64,000 nt of DNA from Actinomycetota bacterium (GCA_009698815.1 WLPJ01000004.1:62001-126000); one strand, 5' to 3'. Positions 1 through 9,352 are shown, counted from the first letter of the stretch. Notes: a model not told the origin generated them from the letters alone. Numbers and translations: made by a program.

Positions 1-1479
1 GAGAACATCAATTCCATCACGACGCTCAAATGCGGGAATATCACTTTGTACGGCGCCCTTTGGATAGCGAACCATGGAAGGTGCGTTAGAAATTTCTGCT
101 GCTTCGCGGAGCGTCTCTCGCAATCGCGCAGCATCACGCGGTGCGGCTACATGCATTGTTGGGACAATCCCGGTCAGTGCAAGATCCCAGATACCGTGGT
201 GCGAAGGTCCATCATCACCTGTTACTCCCGCACGATCTAAAACAAAAGTGACTCCAGCCTTGTGGAGTGCAACATCGAGTAAGAGTTGATCAAAGGCGCG
301 ATTTAAAAAAGTGGAATACAGTGCAACAACTGGATGTAAACCTGCAAATGCCATACCCGCCGCACTAGTTACAGCGTGTTGTTCGGCGATACCGACATCA
401 ATTGTGCGACTTGGAAACTCTTTTTCGAATGCAGCTAAACCGGTTGGCCCGAGCATGGCCGCCGTGATTGCAACTATATCTTTGCGTTCACGCGCAATTT
501 CAATTAGCTCTTCCGAGAAAACTTTCGTCCAGCTTGTGACGCTCTTTGAAAGTGAGGCTCCGGTAGCCGGATCAACTATGCCAACGGCGTGGAATTTCTC
601 TGCTTCATCGTCCATCGCAGGCTTATGGCCACGTCCTTTTTCAGTAATAGCATGAATCAGCACGGGCTCACCAAAAACTTTGGCTTTCTGTAACGCTTTT
701 TCCATTGCAGCTATGTCATGACCATCGATTGGCCCCATGTATTTAAGGCCAAGATCTTCAAACATGCCTTGTGGAGCGACAATATCTTTAATACCTTTTT
801 TCACGCCATGTAGCGTTTCGTAAATCGGAGTTCCGATAACTGGAGTCTTATGCAGAACATCTTTGCCCCAGTCAAGAAAGCGCTCATAACCACGCGTAAC
901 TCGCAAAGTTGATAAGTAAGTGGCCAAGCCACCAATTGTTGGCGAATAAGAACGCTCGTTATCGTTAACAATAATTACTAAGTTGCGAACTTCGGTTGCT
1001 GCAATGTTGTTAAGTGCTTCCCAAGACATGCCACCAGTAAGGGCGCCATCGCCTACAACTACGACTACGTGGCGATCAGTCTGACCCGTTTGCGCGAAGC
1101 CATAGGAAATCCCATCACCCCAAGAGAGCGCAGTTGACGCGTGCGAATTCTCAATAACATCATGCTCACTCTCGCTGCGGTTTGGATAACCCGCAATTCC
1201 GCCACGTTGGCGCAGACCATCAAAATCTGCCGCACGCCCAGTAATTATTTTATGAACATAAGATTGATGGCCAGTATCAAAGAGCACAACATCACGCGGA
1301 GAATCAAAGATGCGATGAATTGCCAGAGTTAATTCAACAACGCCTAAGTTGGGACCCAAGTGCCCGCCAGTCTTAGAAACTTTTTCAATCAAGAATTGGC
1401 GAATCTCTTCGCTAAGAGAAATAAGTTGAGCGCTATCCAGAGCCTTAATATCGGCAGGACTTTTAATTGACTCAAGCAT
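1..1479 (-). CDS. dxs: 1-deoxy-D-xylulose-5-phosphate synthase, C-terminus cut by window edge
   Basis: Absent from the ORF track because its stop lies outside the window. The minus strand is open from an ATG at 1479 to base 1 (493 codons). The start reads [16 protein letters not shown], followed by the DXS thiamine-pyrophosphate motifs [16 protein letters not shown] and [12 protein letters not shown], and then [18 protein letters not shown] condenses pyruvate and glyceraldehyde-3-phosphate in the first step of the non-mevalonate isoprenoid pathway. Family members are about 620-640 residues, so roughly the last 140 residues (end of the transketolase C-terminal domain) are missing. It lies 38 bases downstream of acn on the same strand, as in other actinobacteria. 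Identity is very secure; the start is the natural one. Confidence 0.96.
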   Translation of the reverse strand, partial: MLESIKSPADIKALDSAQLISLSEEIRQFLIEKVSKTGGHLGPNLGVVELTLAIHRIFDSPRDVVLFDTGHQSYVHKIITGRAADFDGLRQRGGIAGYPNRSESEHDVIENSHASTALSWGDGISYGFAQTGQTDRHVVVVVGDGALTGGMSWEALNNIAATEVRNLVIIVNDNERSYSPTIGGLATYLSTLRVTRGYERFLDWGKDVLHKTPVIGTPIYETLHGVKKGIKDIVAPQGMFEDLGLKYMGPIDGHDIAAMEKALQKAKVFGEPVLIHAITEKGRGHKPAMDDEAEKFHAVGIVDPATGASLSKSVTSWTKVFSEELIEIARERKDIVAITAAMLGPTGLAAFEKEFPSRTIDVGIAEQHAVTSAAGMAFAGLHPVVALYSTFLNRAFDQLLLDVALHKAGVTFVLDRAGVTGDDGPSHHGIWDLALTGIVPTMHVAAPRDAARLRETLREAAEISNAPSMVRYPKGAVQSDIPAFERRDGIDVL

Positions 1480-1517
1480 GGCTAAAGTCTAGTTTGCGAT
1501 CCCTTTTTTCGCGATAT

Positions 1518-4175
1518 TTACACAAGTAATTGGCGGAGCACATACTGCATGATCCCGCCATGGCGGTAATAATCACCTTCACCTGGCGTATCGATACGCA
1601 CCTTTGCGTTGAAGGTCTTATCCCCTGCAGTGACTTTCACTTCTTTAGGAACGCCACCGTTATTTAATTCGGTTATGCCAGAGATCGCAAATGTCTCGCT
1701 TCCGATAAGACCGAGTGATTTCGCAGTGTCTCCATCTTTAAATTGCAGTGGAAGGACGCCCATTCCAATTAAGTTAGAACGGTGGATACGTTCGAAACTT
1801 TCTGCAATGACGGCGCGTACTCCAAGTAGTGCGGTGCCTTTTGCCGCCCAGTCACGTGAAGAACCAGACCCGTACTCTTTACCTGCCAAAATAACTAGCG
1901 GAATCCCTGCGCTTTGATAAGCAATGGATGCATCGTAAATAGTTACTTGATCTCCACCACTCAGGAAGTTTCGGGTAAAACCACCTTCGACTCCATCCAA
2001 CAATAAATTCTTTAGGCGAATATTGGCAAAAGTTCCACGGATCATCACTTCGTGATTTCCGCGACGAGAACCGTAAGAGTTAAAGTCAGCACGAGCAACA
2101 TTCTGCGCTTCCAAATACTTGCCGGCGGGAGAATCGCCTCTAATATTTCCAGCTGGAGAAATGTGGTCTGTTGTTACGGAATCTCCCAAAATTGCCAAAA
2201 CTCGTGCTCCAGAGATATCTGTAACTGGTGTTGGATTTGCCGGCATGCCATCAAAATAAGGAGGCTTGCGTACATAAGTTGACTGCGCATCCCACTCGAA
2301 AGTTTTACCAGTTGGCGTATCTAAAGACTTCCAGCGGTGATCACCGTCAAAGACCGTTGCATAATCTTTCTTAAACATTTCAGAGGAAATCGAAGAATCA
2401 ATCACCTCCTGAATCTCTTGCGCACTTGGCCAAATCTCCGCCAGAAGAACTTCCTTGCCATCTTTATCGGTACCAAGCGAATCTTTTTCAAAATCATGGT
2501 TCATGGTTCCAGCTAGTGCGTAGGCAACAACTAGCGGAGGCGAGGCTAGGTAGTTCATCTTCACATCAGGGCTGATGCGACCCTCAAAGTTTCGATTGCC
2601 TGAAAGCACGGCGGTTACTGCTAAGTCATGCTCATTTACTGACTTGCTGATCTCTATTGGCAACGGACCTGAGTTGCCGATACAAGTGACACAACCGTAG
2701 CCAACCAAGTTAAAGCCGAGCGCGTCCATGTACTGCGTAAGTCCTGCACGGTCGTAGTAATCGGTAACAACTTTTGATCCAGGAGCCAGCGTTGTCTTTA
2801 CCCAAGGCTTGGATGTAAGTCCACGCTCCACAGCTTTCTTGGCAAGCAGTGCTGCGCCAATCATTACTGATGGATTAGAAGTATTTGTGCAAGATGTAAT
2901 TGATGCGATTACAACATCTCCATTTTTAATTGTTGTGGCTTTGCTTCCAACGTTTATGGGATAAGCCTCTTTGCCAGTCTTATCTGTGAAGTAGGTAGGC
3001 AGAACTTTTTCAAATGAACTCTTTGATGCGGTCAGTGAAATGCGATCTTGCGGGCGCTTTGGTCCAGAAATTGAAGGAACAACTGTCGAAAGATCGAGTT
3101 CGATATGTTCTGAAAAACGTGGAGTAACTGACGGGTCGTGCCACATTCCCTGTGTTTTGGCATATTGCTCAACAAGTGCAATTTGATCTTCGCTGCGCCC
3201 GGTCAATCGCAAATAATGCAAGGTTTCGTCATCGATTGGGAAGATGGCACAAGTTGAACCGTATTCGGGGCTCATGTTTCCAATCGTTGTTCGGTTAGCC
3301 ATTGGCACCGAGACCACACCTGGGCCATAAAATTCCACAAACTTTCCGACCACTCCGTGCTTTCGCAACATCTCTGTGATGGTTAGCGCCATATCTGTAG
3401 CAGTTGTTCCGACAGGAAGTGATCCACTTAATTTAAATCCGACAACGCGTGGAATCAACATCGATACTGGCTGACCAAGTAACGCTGCTTCTGCCTCGAT
3501 TCCGCCTACGCCCCAGCCAAGGACTCCGAGTCCATTAACCATAGTTGTGTGCGAATCAGTACCAACAACAGTATCTGGATAAGCGCGTAAAACTCCGTTT
3601 ACGGTACGAGTCATAACAACTCGTGCCAAGAATTCGATATTTACTTGGTGAACAATTCCGGTGCCCGGTGGAACAACTTTAAATTCATCAAAGGCACTTT
3701 GCCCCCAGCGCAAGAAGCGATAACGCTCACGATTGCGTTCGTATTCAATATCTGTGTTCTTCTCAAATGAATCTTTTGTCCCGAAAACATCTGCAATAAC
3801 TGAGTGGTCGATAACGAGTTCTGCAGGTGCCAGCGGATTAACTTTTGCTGGGTCTCCCCCAAGATCAACAATGGCCTCGCGCATAGTTGCTAAATCAACG
3901 ATGCAAGGAACTCCTGTGAAATCCTGCATGATGACGCGAGCTGGAGTGAATTGAATTTCGGTGTCGGGTTCAACTGATGGATCCCATTGCGCCAGCGCCT
4001 TGATATGTTCGGCGGTGATATTTGCGCCATCTTCTGTGCGAAGCAAATTTTCTAGAAGGACTTTGAGCGAGAACGGTAGGTTGGTTGCGCCTTCGACCTT
4101 GGAGATATCAAATATTTCAAAGTCTTTTCCAGCAACGTTTAAATTCTTCTTGGCACCTAACGAATTCTTACTCAT
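1518..4175 (-). CDS. acnA: Aconitate hydratase (AcnA/IRP1 type)
   Basis: An 885-residue aconitase that isomerises citrate to isocitrate in the TCA cycle. The [4Fe-4S] cysteines are visible at residue 429 (SCTNTSNP) and at 495 and 498 ([10 protein letters not shown]). Substrate and active-site motifs include [13 protein letters not shown] near 205, the swivel-domain [12 protein letters not shown] and [16 protein letters not shown]. Length matches the AcnA class (about 890-900), so it is complete. It sits between dxs downstream and a TRAM-domain methyltransferase whose stop codon is 30 bases upstream. A perfect palindrome (4196-4213) lies about 20 bases before the start codon and overlaps the upstream stop. 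That suggests acn can be transcribed separately under its own repressor. Confidence 0.98.
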   Translation of the reverse strand: MSKNSLGAKKNLNVAGKDFEIFDISKVEGATNLPFSLKVLLENLLRTEDGANITAEHIKALAQWDPSVEPDTEIQFTPARVIMQDFTGVPCIVDLATMREAIVDLGGDPAKVNPLAPAELVIDHSVIADVFGTKDSFEKNTDIEYERNRERYRFLRWGQSAFDEFKVVPPGTGIVHQVNIEFLARVVMTRTVNGVLRAYPDTVVGTDSHTTMVNGLGVLGWGVGGIEAEAALLGQPVSMLIPRVVGFKLSGSLPVGTTATDMALTITEMLRKHGVVGKFVEFYGPGVVSVPMANRTTIGNMSPEYGSTCAIFPIDDETLHYLRLTGRSEDQIALVEQYAKTQGMWHDPSVTPRFSEHIELDLSTVVPSISGPKRPQDRISLTASKSSFEKVLPTYFTDKTGKEAYPINVGSKATTIKNGDVVIASITSCTNTSNPSVMIGAALLAKKAVERGLTSKPWVKTTLAPGSKVVTDYYDRAGLTQYMDALGFNLVGYGCVTCIGNSGPLPIEISKSVNEHDLAVTAVLSGNRNFEGRISPDVKMNYLASPPLVVAYALAGTMNHDFEKDSLGTDKDGKEVLLAEIWPSAQEIQEVIDSSISSEMFKKDYATVFDGDHRWKSLDTPTGKTFEWDAQSTYVRKPPYFDGMPANPTPVTDISGARVLAILGDSVTTDHISPAGNIRGDSPAGKYLEAQNVARADFNSYGSRRGNHEVMIRGTFANIRLKNLLLDGVEGGFTRNFLSGGDQVTIYDASIAYQSAGIPLVILAGKEYGSGSSRDWAAKGTALLGVRAVIAESFERIHRSNLIGMGVLPLQFKDGDTAKSLGLIGSETFAISGITELNNGGVPKEVKVTAGDKTFNAKVRIDTPGEGDYYRHGGIMQYVLRQLLV

Positions 4176-4195
4176 ATATTTTCCTTAACTCATTT

Positions 4196-4213
4196 TATCT
4201 TGACATCAAGATA
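4196..4213. promoter_or_regulatory. Perfect palindromic operator candidate upstream of acnA
   Basis: TATCTTGA-CA-TCAAGATA is a perfect 8+8 inverted repeat with a 2-base centre, 20 bases upstream of the acnA start codon. It overlaps the stop codon of the upstream methyltransferase gene. The geometry fits a dimeric winged-helix (MarR-like) or TetR-like repressor. The cognate regulator is not identifiable in this window. Confidence 0.6.
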
Positions 4214-5444
4214 CCTTAATTGGGGTAAATAGCGCAACCGATTCGATGTGATGTGTCATTGGGAAAAGGTCGAAGGCGCGCATTTGCTGCAATTTATATC
4301 CCGCTTCCCCCAAGTACGTTGTATCTCGCGCTAAGGCGGCCGGATCGCAAGCGATATAAACAATCGATCTTGGCTTTAGCGCAACCATGGCGGTAACTAC
4401 ATCTTTACCTGCGCCCTCGCGAGGTGGATCAAGAACTATTACATCTGCTTTAGAAAAACGCGGCAATAGCTTTGCTACATCGCCCGTGTGGACTGAAACA
4501 TTTGAGAAATCGGCAAAATTACGCATCGCATCGGCGGTTGCGTTCTTGCTGCCCTCAACTAGGTCAACGCTTCCAGACTCTCCAACCAATTCTAAAAATT
4601 GTGAAGTAAATAGACCAACTCCGCCATATAGGTCCAGAACTTTGTCACCCAGCTGCAATTTTGCGTATTCCAAAACTGCTTTGGTAAGCACTGTTGGGGC
4701 TAACTTATGACTCTGCCAAAAAGATCGCTGCGAAACTTCAAGTGCAAATCCATTTACTTCATACTGTCCAACATCAGGCCCTTCGCTGGTGCGGACCGGC
4801 GTGTCATCACGCGAATAGCCCGTTGCAATCGTGCGTTCTCCCGTCGAAGATAGCGAAACTTCAACTCGTAGATCGCCCTTCCAACGCCTTGAGCTCAGTT
4901 CTTGATACTTCATTTCAGGTGAAAGTATTCGGCAATCACTTACTGGTATTACCTTGTTGCTGCGTGCCTGCTTGAATCCCAAATCTCCGTTGCGAGTTGT
5001 TACGGCGTTGAATCTAGTTCGATAGCCGAGGGCAGCGCCGACTTCTTCAACGTCGACTTCGATATCTTGCTTAGCAATTCTAGAAAATTGCTCAGTGATT
5101 ACCTCACTTTTTAACTGACGTTGACGAGGCAGGGAAATATGTTGAAAATCGCATCCACCACAACCTGCGCGGTGCGCAAATTGACATGGTGCGCTCACGC
5201 GATCTGGTGAAGCGGTAACAACCGAAATTACATCGGCTCGATTAAATGAACTTCCAGTTCCAGTGATTTCTATTTCTACCTCTTCGCCCGGAATTCCGTG
5301 GCGCACAAAAATCACAGCACCCAGATGTCGAACAATGAAGTGGCCGCCGTGCGCCACTTTTTCAATAGTGACTATAAAACGATCTCCAACCGCGAGGTCA
5401 ACACGATCTGCGGGAATTCGTGGGTTAGCCTCTTTTGATGTCAT
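4206..5444 (-). CDS. TRAM-domain class I SAM-dependent RNA methyltransferase (RumA/TrmA family)
   Basis: A 412-residue RNA m5U methyltransferase-like protein. It has an N-terminal TRAM/OB domain (about 10-75), a cluster-type cysteine set CQFAHRAGCGGC plus VSDCRIL (the RumA [4Fe-4S] pattern), the SAM motif VLDLYGGVGLFT, DPPREGAGK, and the catalytic cysteine in YIACDPAALARD. Known homologues methylate U in rRNA or tRNA; which RNA is modified cannot be decided here. It is the counterpart of M. tuberculosis Rv2689c and is divergent from the TrkA pair. The start at 5444 gives a normal N-terminus. The APC-type permease that usually sits next to this gene (Rv2690c position) is absent. Confidence 0.9.
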   Translation of the reverse strand: MTSKEANPRIPADRVDLAVGDRFIVTIEKVAHGGHFIVRHLGAVIFVRHGIPGEEVEIEITGTGSSFNRADVISVVTASPDRVSAPCQFAHRAGCGGCDFQHISLPRQRQLKSEVITEQFSRIAKQDIEVDVEEVGAALGYRTRFNAVTTRNGDLGFKQARSNKVIPVSDCRILSPEMKYQELSSRRWKGDLRVEVSLSSTGERTIATGYSRDDTPVRTSEGPDVGQYEVNGFALEVSQRSFWQSHKLAPTVLTKAVLEYAKLQLGDKVLDLYGGVGLFTSQFLELVGESGSVDLVEGSKNATADAMRNFADFSNVSVHTGDVAKLLPRFSKADVIVLDPPREGAGKDVVTAMVALKPRSIVYIACDPAALARDTTYLGEAGYKLQQMRAFDLFPMTHHIESVALFTPIKVS

Positions 5445-5476
5445 AAAGCCAAGCCTAAGGGGGTAGTGTTGACCTT

Positions 5477-6142
5477 GTGCACGTTGTGATTATGGGATGC
5501 GGTCGCGTTGGATCTTCTTTAGCCACCGAACTTGAAGCTGCTGGACATTCAGTTGCGATAATTGACCAATCTCGCGAAGCTTTTCGTCGCCTTGGCCCTG
5601 ACTTTAAAGGTCGCACCATCTCAGGCGTAGGTTTTGATCGCGATACTTTGCTGGAAGCCGGGATCGAAACTGCCGATGCCTTTGCAGCGGTAAGCAATGG
5701 TGATAACTCAAATATTTTGGCAGCGCGCGTTGCTCGTGAAACTTACGGCGTTGCAAATGTAGTTGCTCGAATTTACGACCCAGGTCGTGCAGAAATTTAT
5801 CAACGCCTGGGTATTCCAACAGTTGCCACGGTTATTTGGGCAACAGATCAAATTTTGCGTCGCCTTGTTCCCGAAGGATCGCGCTCTGAATGGCGCGATG
5901 CCAGCGGATCAATCCAACTCTGTGAGATGCACCCACATAAAGACTGGTTTGGTTCACCAATTGCAGTTTTGGAAGAAACCACCGGGGCTCGTGTCGCCTT
6001 CATTACGCGATTAGGTGAAGGACTAATTCCAGATACTCACACCGTTCTTCAAGAAGGCGATCTAGTTCACGTAACTGTGCGCGATGAAGATATTGTCAAG
6101 GTCGAAGAAATTTTGGCGCGCTCTCCGGAGGATCATTCATGA
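5477..6142 (+). CDS. trkA: TrkA-family potassium uptake regulatory protein (first of pair)
   Basis: 221 residues. An N-terminal RCK/Rossmann domain starts at once (MHVVIMGCGRVGSSLATELE, an NAD-binding GxGxxG-type motif), and a C-terminal TrkA_C domain (about 140-215) ends LVHVTVRDEDIVKVEEIL. These cytoplasmic subunits gate Trk/Ktr K+ channels in response to nucleotides. The start is GTG at 5477, 32 bases from the divergent methyltransferase gene. The 3' end overlaps the next gene by four bases (ATGA), so the two are translationally coupled. They match the Rv2691-Rv2692 (CeoB-CeoC) pair. No membrane Trk/Ktr subunit is nearby, so the channel partner must be encoded elsewhere. Confidence 0.93.
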   Translation: MHVVIMGCGRVGSSLATELEAAGHSVAIIDQSREAFRRLGPDFKGRTISGVGFDRDTLLEAGIETADAFAAVSNGDNSNILAARVARETYGVANVVARIYDPGRAEIYQRLGIPTVATVIWATDQILRRLVPEGSRSEWRDASGSIQLCEMHPHKDWFGSPIAVLEETTGARVAFITRLGEGLIPDTHTVLQEGDLVHVTVRDEDIVKVEEILARSPEDHS

Positions 6143-6798
6143 GAATTGCAATAGCAGGAGCCGGAAATGTTGGTCGTGCTATCGCACGCGAACTTCTAGA
6201 TAACGGTCACCAAGTACTTCTCATCGACCGCGATCCTAAAGCGCTTAAAATGGAATCGGTTCCAGATGCTGAATGGCTAATGGCTGATGCGTGCGAGATT
6301 ACTTCGCTAGACAAAGCAGTTCTAAATAACTGTCAGGTACTGGTCGCCGCGACCGGTGATGACAAAGTTAATTTGGTTGCATCCTTGCTTGCCAAGACAG
6401 AATATGGCGTCCCCCGCGTTGTCGCGCGTATTAACCACCCAAAGAATGAATGGCTATTTGATTCTTCATGGGGCGTAGACGTTGCGGTGTCGACTCCAAG
6501 AATAATTTCCGCCCTCGTTGAAGAAGCGGTAAGCGTCGGCGATGTTGTTCGCTTATTCTCATTCCGTAAAGGCCAAGCCAACTTAGTCGAATTAACCCTG
6601 CCTGATACTTCAAGTTGTATCGGAAAGACTGTTGAGGAAATTGAGCTTCCAGATGACGCATCGCTAGCAGCAATTGTTCGCGATGGACGAGTAATTACCC
6701 CGACTCCAACAGATGTATTTAGCGCGGGTGACGAACTACTATTTGTCGCTTCAACAACTGCTGAAGGTTTAATCAAATCCTGCTTTATCGCTGGCTAA
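6139..6798 (+). CDS. trkA: TrkA-family potassium uptake regulatory protein (second of pair)
   Basis: 219 residues with the same two-domain layout as its neighbour. The nucleotide-binding start is MRIAIAGAGNVGRAIARELL with the acidic LLIDRD at the end of the second strand; TrkA_C spans about 135-215. ATG overlaps the upstream stop (ATGA). Likely forms a hetero-oligomeric gating ring with the first TrkA, by analogy with CeoB/CeoC. Inference only: the pair looks like an ancient duplication because domain order and length are the same. Confidence 0.93.
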   Translation: MRIAIAGAGNVGRAIARELLDNGHQVLLIDRDPKALKMESVPDAEWLMADACEITSLDKAVLNNCQVLVAATGDDKVNLVASLLAKTEYGVPRVVARINHPKNEWLFDSSWGVDVAVSTPRIISALVEEAVSVGDVVRLFSFRKGQANLVELTLPDTSSCIGKTVEEIELPDDASLAAIVRDGRVITPTPTDVFSAGDELLFVASTTAEGLIKSCFIAG

Positions 6799-6817
6799 CT
6801 ACCTTATTGCTGGCTAA

Positions 6818-7453
6818 CTAATTGTGTGATTTAGTTGTTGGCACGCTCTTTAAAATCATCCACGAACCGTAAGCGGTTGCTAAAAAGAGTGGATACCCCA
6901 TTGCCAGGTTTACCGTTCCAAGTAAATTAACATTTCCACTTCTATAAATTGGGTACTGCACTGCAATTCGCGTAAAGAACATCAAGACCCAGAGCCAACT
7001 TGCTCGCTTATAGGCGCGGGCGCGGGCAGGATCTTTGCGCCAAGTTAAGTTCTCGCCCAAAATCGGACCAAGAAGAACTCCCAAAATTGGCCAACCTGCC
7101 AGATTTGCGATTAAGTACACACTTCCGTAACCCAGGTTTGTTAGCAACTTCGGAATATATAAATCACTCGCGTTACCGGATCGATTTGCAAACCAAGCAC
7201 ATATAAGAGAACCGATTAGCCCCGAAATCGCATGTTGAATAGTGTCGCGCTTAGCAAGACGAATAACTGTTAAAACAGCTGAGACGACAAGGGAGGCGAT
7301 CAAAGCCTGACGCAGATCATCGGCAACGTTAAAGACAACGAGGAAAACTATTGAAGGAATGCCGGAATCGATTAAGCCTTTCTTGCCACCAAAAGCTGCA
7401 AGAACTTTATCCTTATCGGCGCCTTCATCTGCGCCTGGTATCTGGCTCATCAT
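6818..7453 (-). CDS. DUF3159 family membrane protein
   Basis: 211 residues with an N-terminal soluble stretch followed by about five hydrophobic segments (for example GIPSIVFLVVFNVADD, ALIASLVVSAVLTVIRLA, LIGSLICAWFANR, ASWLWVLMFFTRIAVQYPIY). The motifs GIPSIVF, AGWPILGVLLGPILGE and TWRKDPARARAYKRASWLWV are typical of the actinobacterial DUF3159 family (Rv2693c), whose function is unknown. Its start overlaps the dut stop by four bases, so it is coupled to dut. It converges on the TrkA pair. Family call secure, role unknown. Confidence 0.88.
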   Translation of the reverse strand: MMSQIPGADEGADKDKVLAAFGGKKGLIDSGIPSIVFLVVFNVADDLRQALIASLVVSAVLTVIRLAKRDTIQHAISGLIGSLICAWFANRSGNASDLYIPKLLTNLGYGSVYLIANLAGWPILGVLLGPILGENLTWRKDPARARAYKRASWLWVLMFFTRIAVQYPIYRSGNVNLLGTVNLAMGYPLFLATAYGSWMILKSVPTTKSHN

Positions 7454-7887
7454 CTTCCAGTTGATCCAAATCCACCTGTGCCGCGACCGGATCCAGGTAA
7501 ATTTTCTACTTCAACAAATTCGGCGTGCTCTACTTGTTGGATTACTAATTGCGCAATGCGCTCTCCACGTTTAAATGTAACGCTCTCTTTGGGATCGTGA
7601 TTTATTAGAATAATTTGTAACTCACCACGGTAGCCCGCATCAACTGTGCCCGGCGCGTTCACCATGGTGACACCGTGTTTAATCGCTAACCCAGATCGGG
7701 GATGGACGAGTGCAACATATCCATTGGGTAGCGCAATTGAGATTCCAGTTGGAACTAGTGCGCGTTCACCGGGAGCCAGAGTTACATCAACTCGGGCCAC
7801 CAAATCAGCGCCTGCATCTCCACCTTTGGCATAAGTTGGCAACGGCAAGTCAGGATCTAAACGAGTAACCAGAACTTTTACGCCCAT
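7450..7887 (-). CDS. dut: Deoxyuridine 5'-triphosphate nucleotidohydrolase (dUTPase)
   Basis: 145 residues with all five trimeric dUTPase motifs: AGADLVARVD (1), HPRSGLAIKHG (2), GTVDAGYRGELQIILIN (3), RGERIAQLVIQ (4) and GRGTGGFGSTGR (5, the mobile arm). It hydrolyses dUTP to dUMP, keeping uracil out of DNA and supplying dUMP, which the ThyX encoded near the far end of this window can use. Translationally coupled on both sides: TAATG with the upstream thioesterase and ATGA with DUF3159 downstream. Length and motifs are complete. Confidence 0.97.
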   Translation of the reverse strand: MGVKVLVTRLDPDLPLPTYAKGGDAGADLVARVDVTLAPGERALVPTGISIALPNGYVALVHPRSGLAIKHGVTMVNAPGTVDAGYRGELQIILINHDPKESVTFKRGERIAQLVIQQVEHAEFVEVENLPGSGRGTGGFGSTGR

Positions 7888-8477
7888 TATGGATTGATCT
7901 CAAATTCAGGATCCACAAATGCCAAGATCTCTGGGGTCTTAGCAATGTGTTCTAAATATTCTTTTGGAGCATTTTCCAAGAAGTGCGACATTGGAACGAC
8001 AACAAATAGCGCAGCTGCTTTAACTGCTATTTCACCATCGGCACCACCAAGGCGTCCTTCAGCAGCGGTGTAAACCTTGCGATTAACCTGGCCGGTAATT
8101 CGTGCCGTTATGTGAATCGTTGTTCCTAACGGAACTGGCTTTAGAAAATCAGTTTCTAGCCGCGCCGTCACTGCGGGAGCGCGAATTAGCCACATTAATT
8201 TTCCAAGCGCTTCATCGAATGCAAGTGATAACAATCCGCCATGTGCCAAACCCGGAGCGCCTTGATGATTTTCGGTGACCGTGAACTCAGCAGTTAGATC
8301 TGCGCCAGCACCAGCGTGCGCAACTAAATGCAATCCAGTCGGATGCAATTCACCACAACCAAAGCAATGGCCAAAGTGAGATGGAATTCTAGTTCCGATC
8401 TCAGGAGCTTTGGGATGGCGATCCGGAATACTCACTCCTTCTGGAGGCGTGGTGCTAGCTACTCGACTCATGCGCAT
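7887..8477 (-). CDS. PaaI-type (hotdog fold) acyl-CoA thioesterase-like protein
   Basis: 196 residues. A hotdog-fold region lies at about 45-170 with CFGCGELHPTGLHL near the start, then NHQGAPGLAHGGLLSLAFDEALGKLMW (the HGG motif of the PaaI/4HBT family) and ARLETDFLKPVPLGTTIHITARI. Related proteins hydrolyse acyl-CoA thioesters; the substrate cannot be inferred. It is coupled to dut by a one-base TAATG overlap and is divergent from DUF3093 across 25 bases. The first 35 or so residues are not conserved-looking, so a slightly later start is possible. Confidence 0.8.
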   Translation of the reverse strand: MRMSRVASTTPPEGVSIPDRHPKAPEIGTRIPSHFGHCFGCGELHPTGLHLVAHAGAGADLTAEFTVTENHQGAPGLAHGGLLSLAFDEALGKLMWLIRAPAVTARLETDFLKPVPLGTTIHITARITGQVNRKVYTAAEGRLGGADGEIAVKAAALFVVVPMSHFLENAPKEYLEHIAKTPEILAFVDPEFEINP

Positions 8478-8502
8478 ACTTTACTTGATCTAGACTGCGA
8501 TA

Positions 8503-8937
8503 GTGATATTCACGGAAGTGCTCCGCCCGCCTATCTGGGTGCTCGCCTTTATTTATTTCATGTTTCTATCACTTGTAATCGCAATCTGGGCCGCCTTTGA
8601 CACAACTGCGACGATTGTTGCGCTCGCCATTGCAACGCTAGCAATTCCCTTCATCGTCCAATCCTTAACCTCAAGAATTGGCGTAGATCAGAATGAATTG
8701 CGAATAGATCAGGCACACATCGAGCTTAAGTACTTGGGAAAAGTTACTGTCCTGGATTCTGATGCGATGCGCTTGCTGCGTACGCGCGATGCCGACCCGG
8801 CAGCGTTCTTGGCGATTAAATTCTGGGCCGCTAAGGGAATTAAAATTGAAGTAACTGATCCGCGCGATGCCACACCTTATTGGCTTATAACGAGCAAACG
8901 CGGCGAGAAGCTCGCCGCGTTGCTTACCAAATCGTAA
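8503..8937 (+). CDS. DUF3093 family membrane protein
   Basis: 144 residues starting at GTG 8503. It has the N-terminal motif LRPPIWVLAF and two hydrophobic segments at about 10-55, followed by a small soluble domain ending DPRDATPYWLITSKRGEKLAALL, the signature C-terminus of actinobacterial DUF3093 (Rv2698). Function unknown. It sits beside DUF4193 and dut, as in Mycobacterium, and its stop is 5 bases from the convergent DUF4193 stop. Confidence 0.85.
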   Translation: MIFTEVLRPPIWVLAFIYFMFLSLVIAIWAAFDTTATIVALAIATLAIPFIVQSLTSRIGVDQNELRIDQAHIELKYLGKVTVLDSDAMRLLRTRDADPAAFLAIKFWAAKGIKIEVTDPRDATPYWLITSKRGEKLAALLTKS

Positions 8938-8942
8938 TTAGA

Positions 8943-9239
8943 TTAACCGCACTCTTTACAGACCGCTTTAGGTCCCTCACCGCTTGCAAGTTGAGTTATG
9001 TGATGCACCAAGAAACAACGAGAACAAGTAAATTCATCTGTTTGTTTTGGAACTACTCGGACTGCAAGTTCTTCACCAGATAAATCTGCGCCAGGAAGTT
9101 CGAGATTTTCTGCCGCCTCTGCTTCATCAACATCAATCTGTCCAGATTGAGCATCGACGCGCTTTGCCTTTAACTCTTCTAACGACTCCTCGTGGAGTTC
9201 TTCATCCGTTTTTCGGGGGGTGTCGTAATCTGTTGCCAC
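8943..9239 (-). CDS. DUF4193 zinc-ribbon-like protein
   Basis: I place the start at GTG 9239, giving 98 residues beginning MATDYDTPRKTDEEL, the near-invariant start of this actinobacterial family (Rv2699c). An AGGTG ribosome-binding site lies about 7 bases upstream. The ORF track extends 25 residues further with no family support. Features are a central acidic stretch and a C-terminal CxxC-x(n)-CxxC set (FTCSRCFLVHH and AVCKECG) that probably binds zinc. Function unknown. The upstream region contains the GCGACACGCC motif shared with the HU and recA promoters. Confidence 0.88.
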   Translation of the reverse strand: MATDYDTPRKTDEELHEESLEELKAKRVDAQSGQIDVDEAEAAENLELPGADLSGEELAVRVVPKQTDEFTCSRCFLVHHITQLASGEGPKAVCKECG

Positions 9240-9327
9240 TGCTCTCACCTCACTCACACCAATTAAATACCTCTTCTCGATTGAGAAAGGCTGAACGGGC
9301 GCATACTCGCGCATTTACCCGATATTA

Positions 9328-9345
9328 GCCGATACAACCATCGGC
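9328..9345. other. Small inverted repeat between hflX and DUF4193
   Basis: GCCGAT-ACAACC-ATCGGC is a perfect 6-bp inverted repeat with a 6-base loop in the 154-base gap after hflX. There is no T-tract, so it is not a good intrinsic terminator. It could be a weak hairpin or a protein site upstream of the DUF4193 gene. Confidence 0.3.
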
Positions 9346-9352
9346 GTGTCGC
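9343..9352 (-). promoter_or_regulatory. Shared intergenic motif GCGACACGCC upstream of DUF4193
   Basis: The 10-mer reads GCGACACGCC on the minus strand, 103 bases before the DUF4193 start. The same 10-mer occurs upstream of HU and twice upstream of recA. A TATCG follows after 8 bases here and also at the HU copy. It contains GACAC, the core known for WhiA binding; assignment to WhiA is speculative. Confidence 0.4.

Noticed and set aside
311-655. 114-residue plus-strand ORF
   Set aside because: Antisense shadow of dxs, which has strong protein motifs on the minus strand.
6333-6776. 147-residue minus-strand ORF
   Set aside because: Antisense to the second trkA; Ser/Thr-rich shadow composition and no family pattern.
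9328-9345. Terminator of hflX
   Set aside because: Only 6 bp and no T-tract follows.
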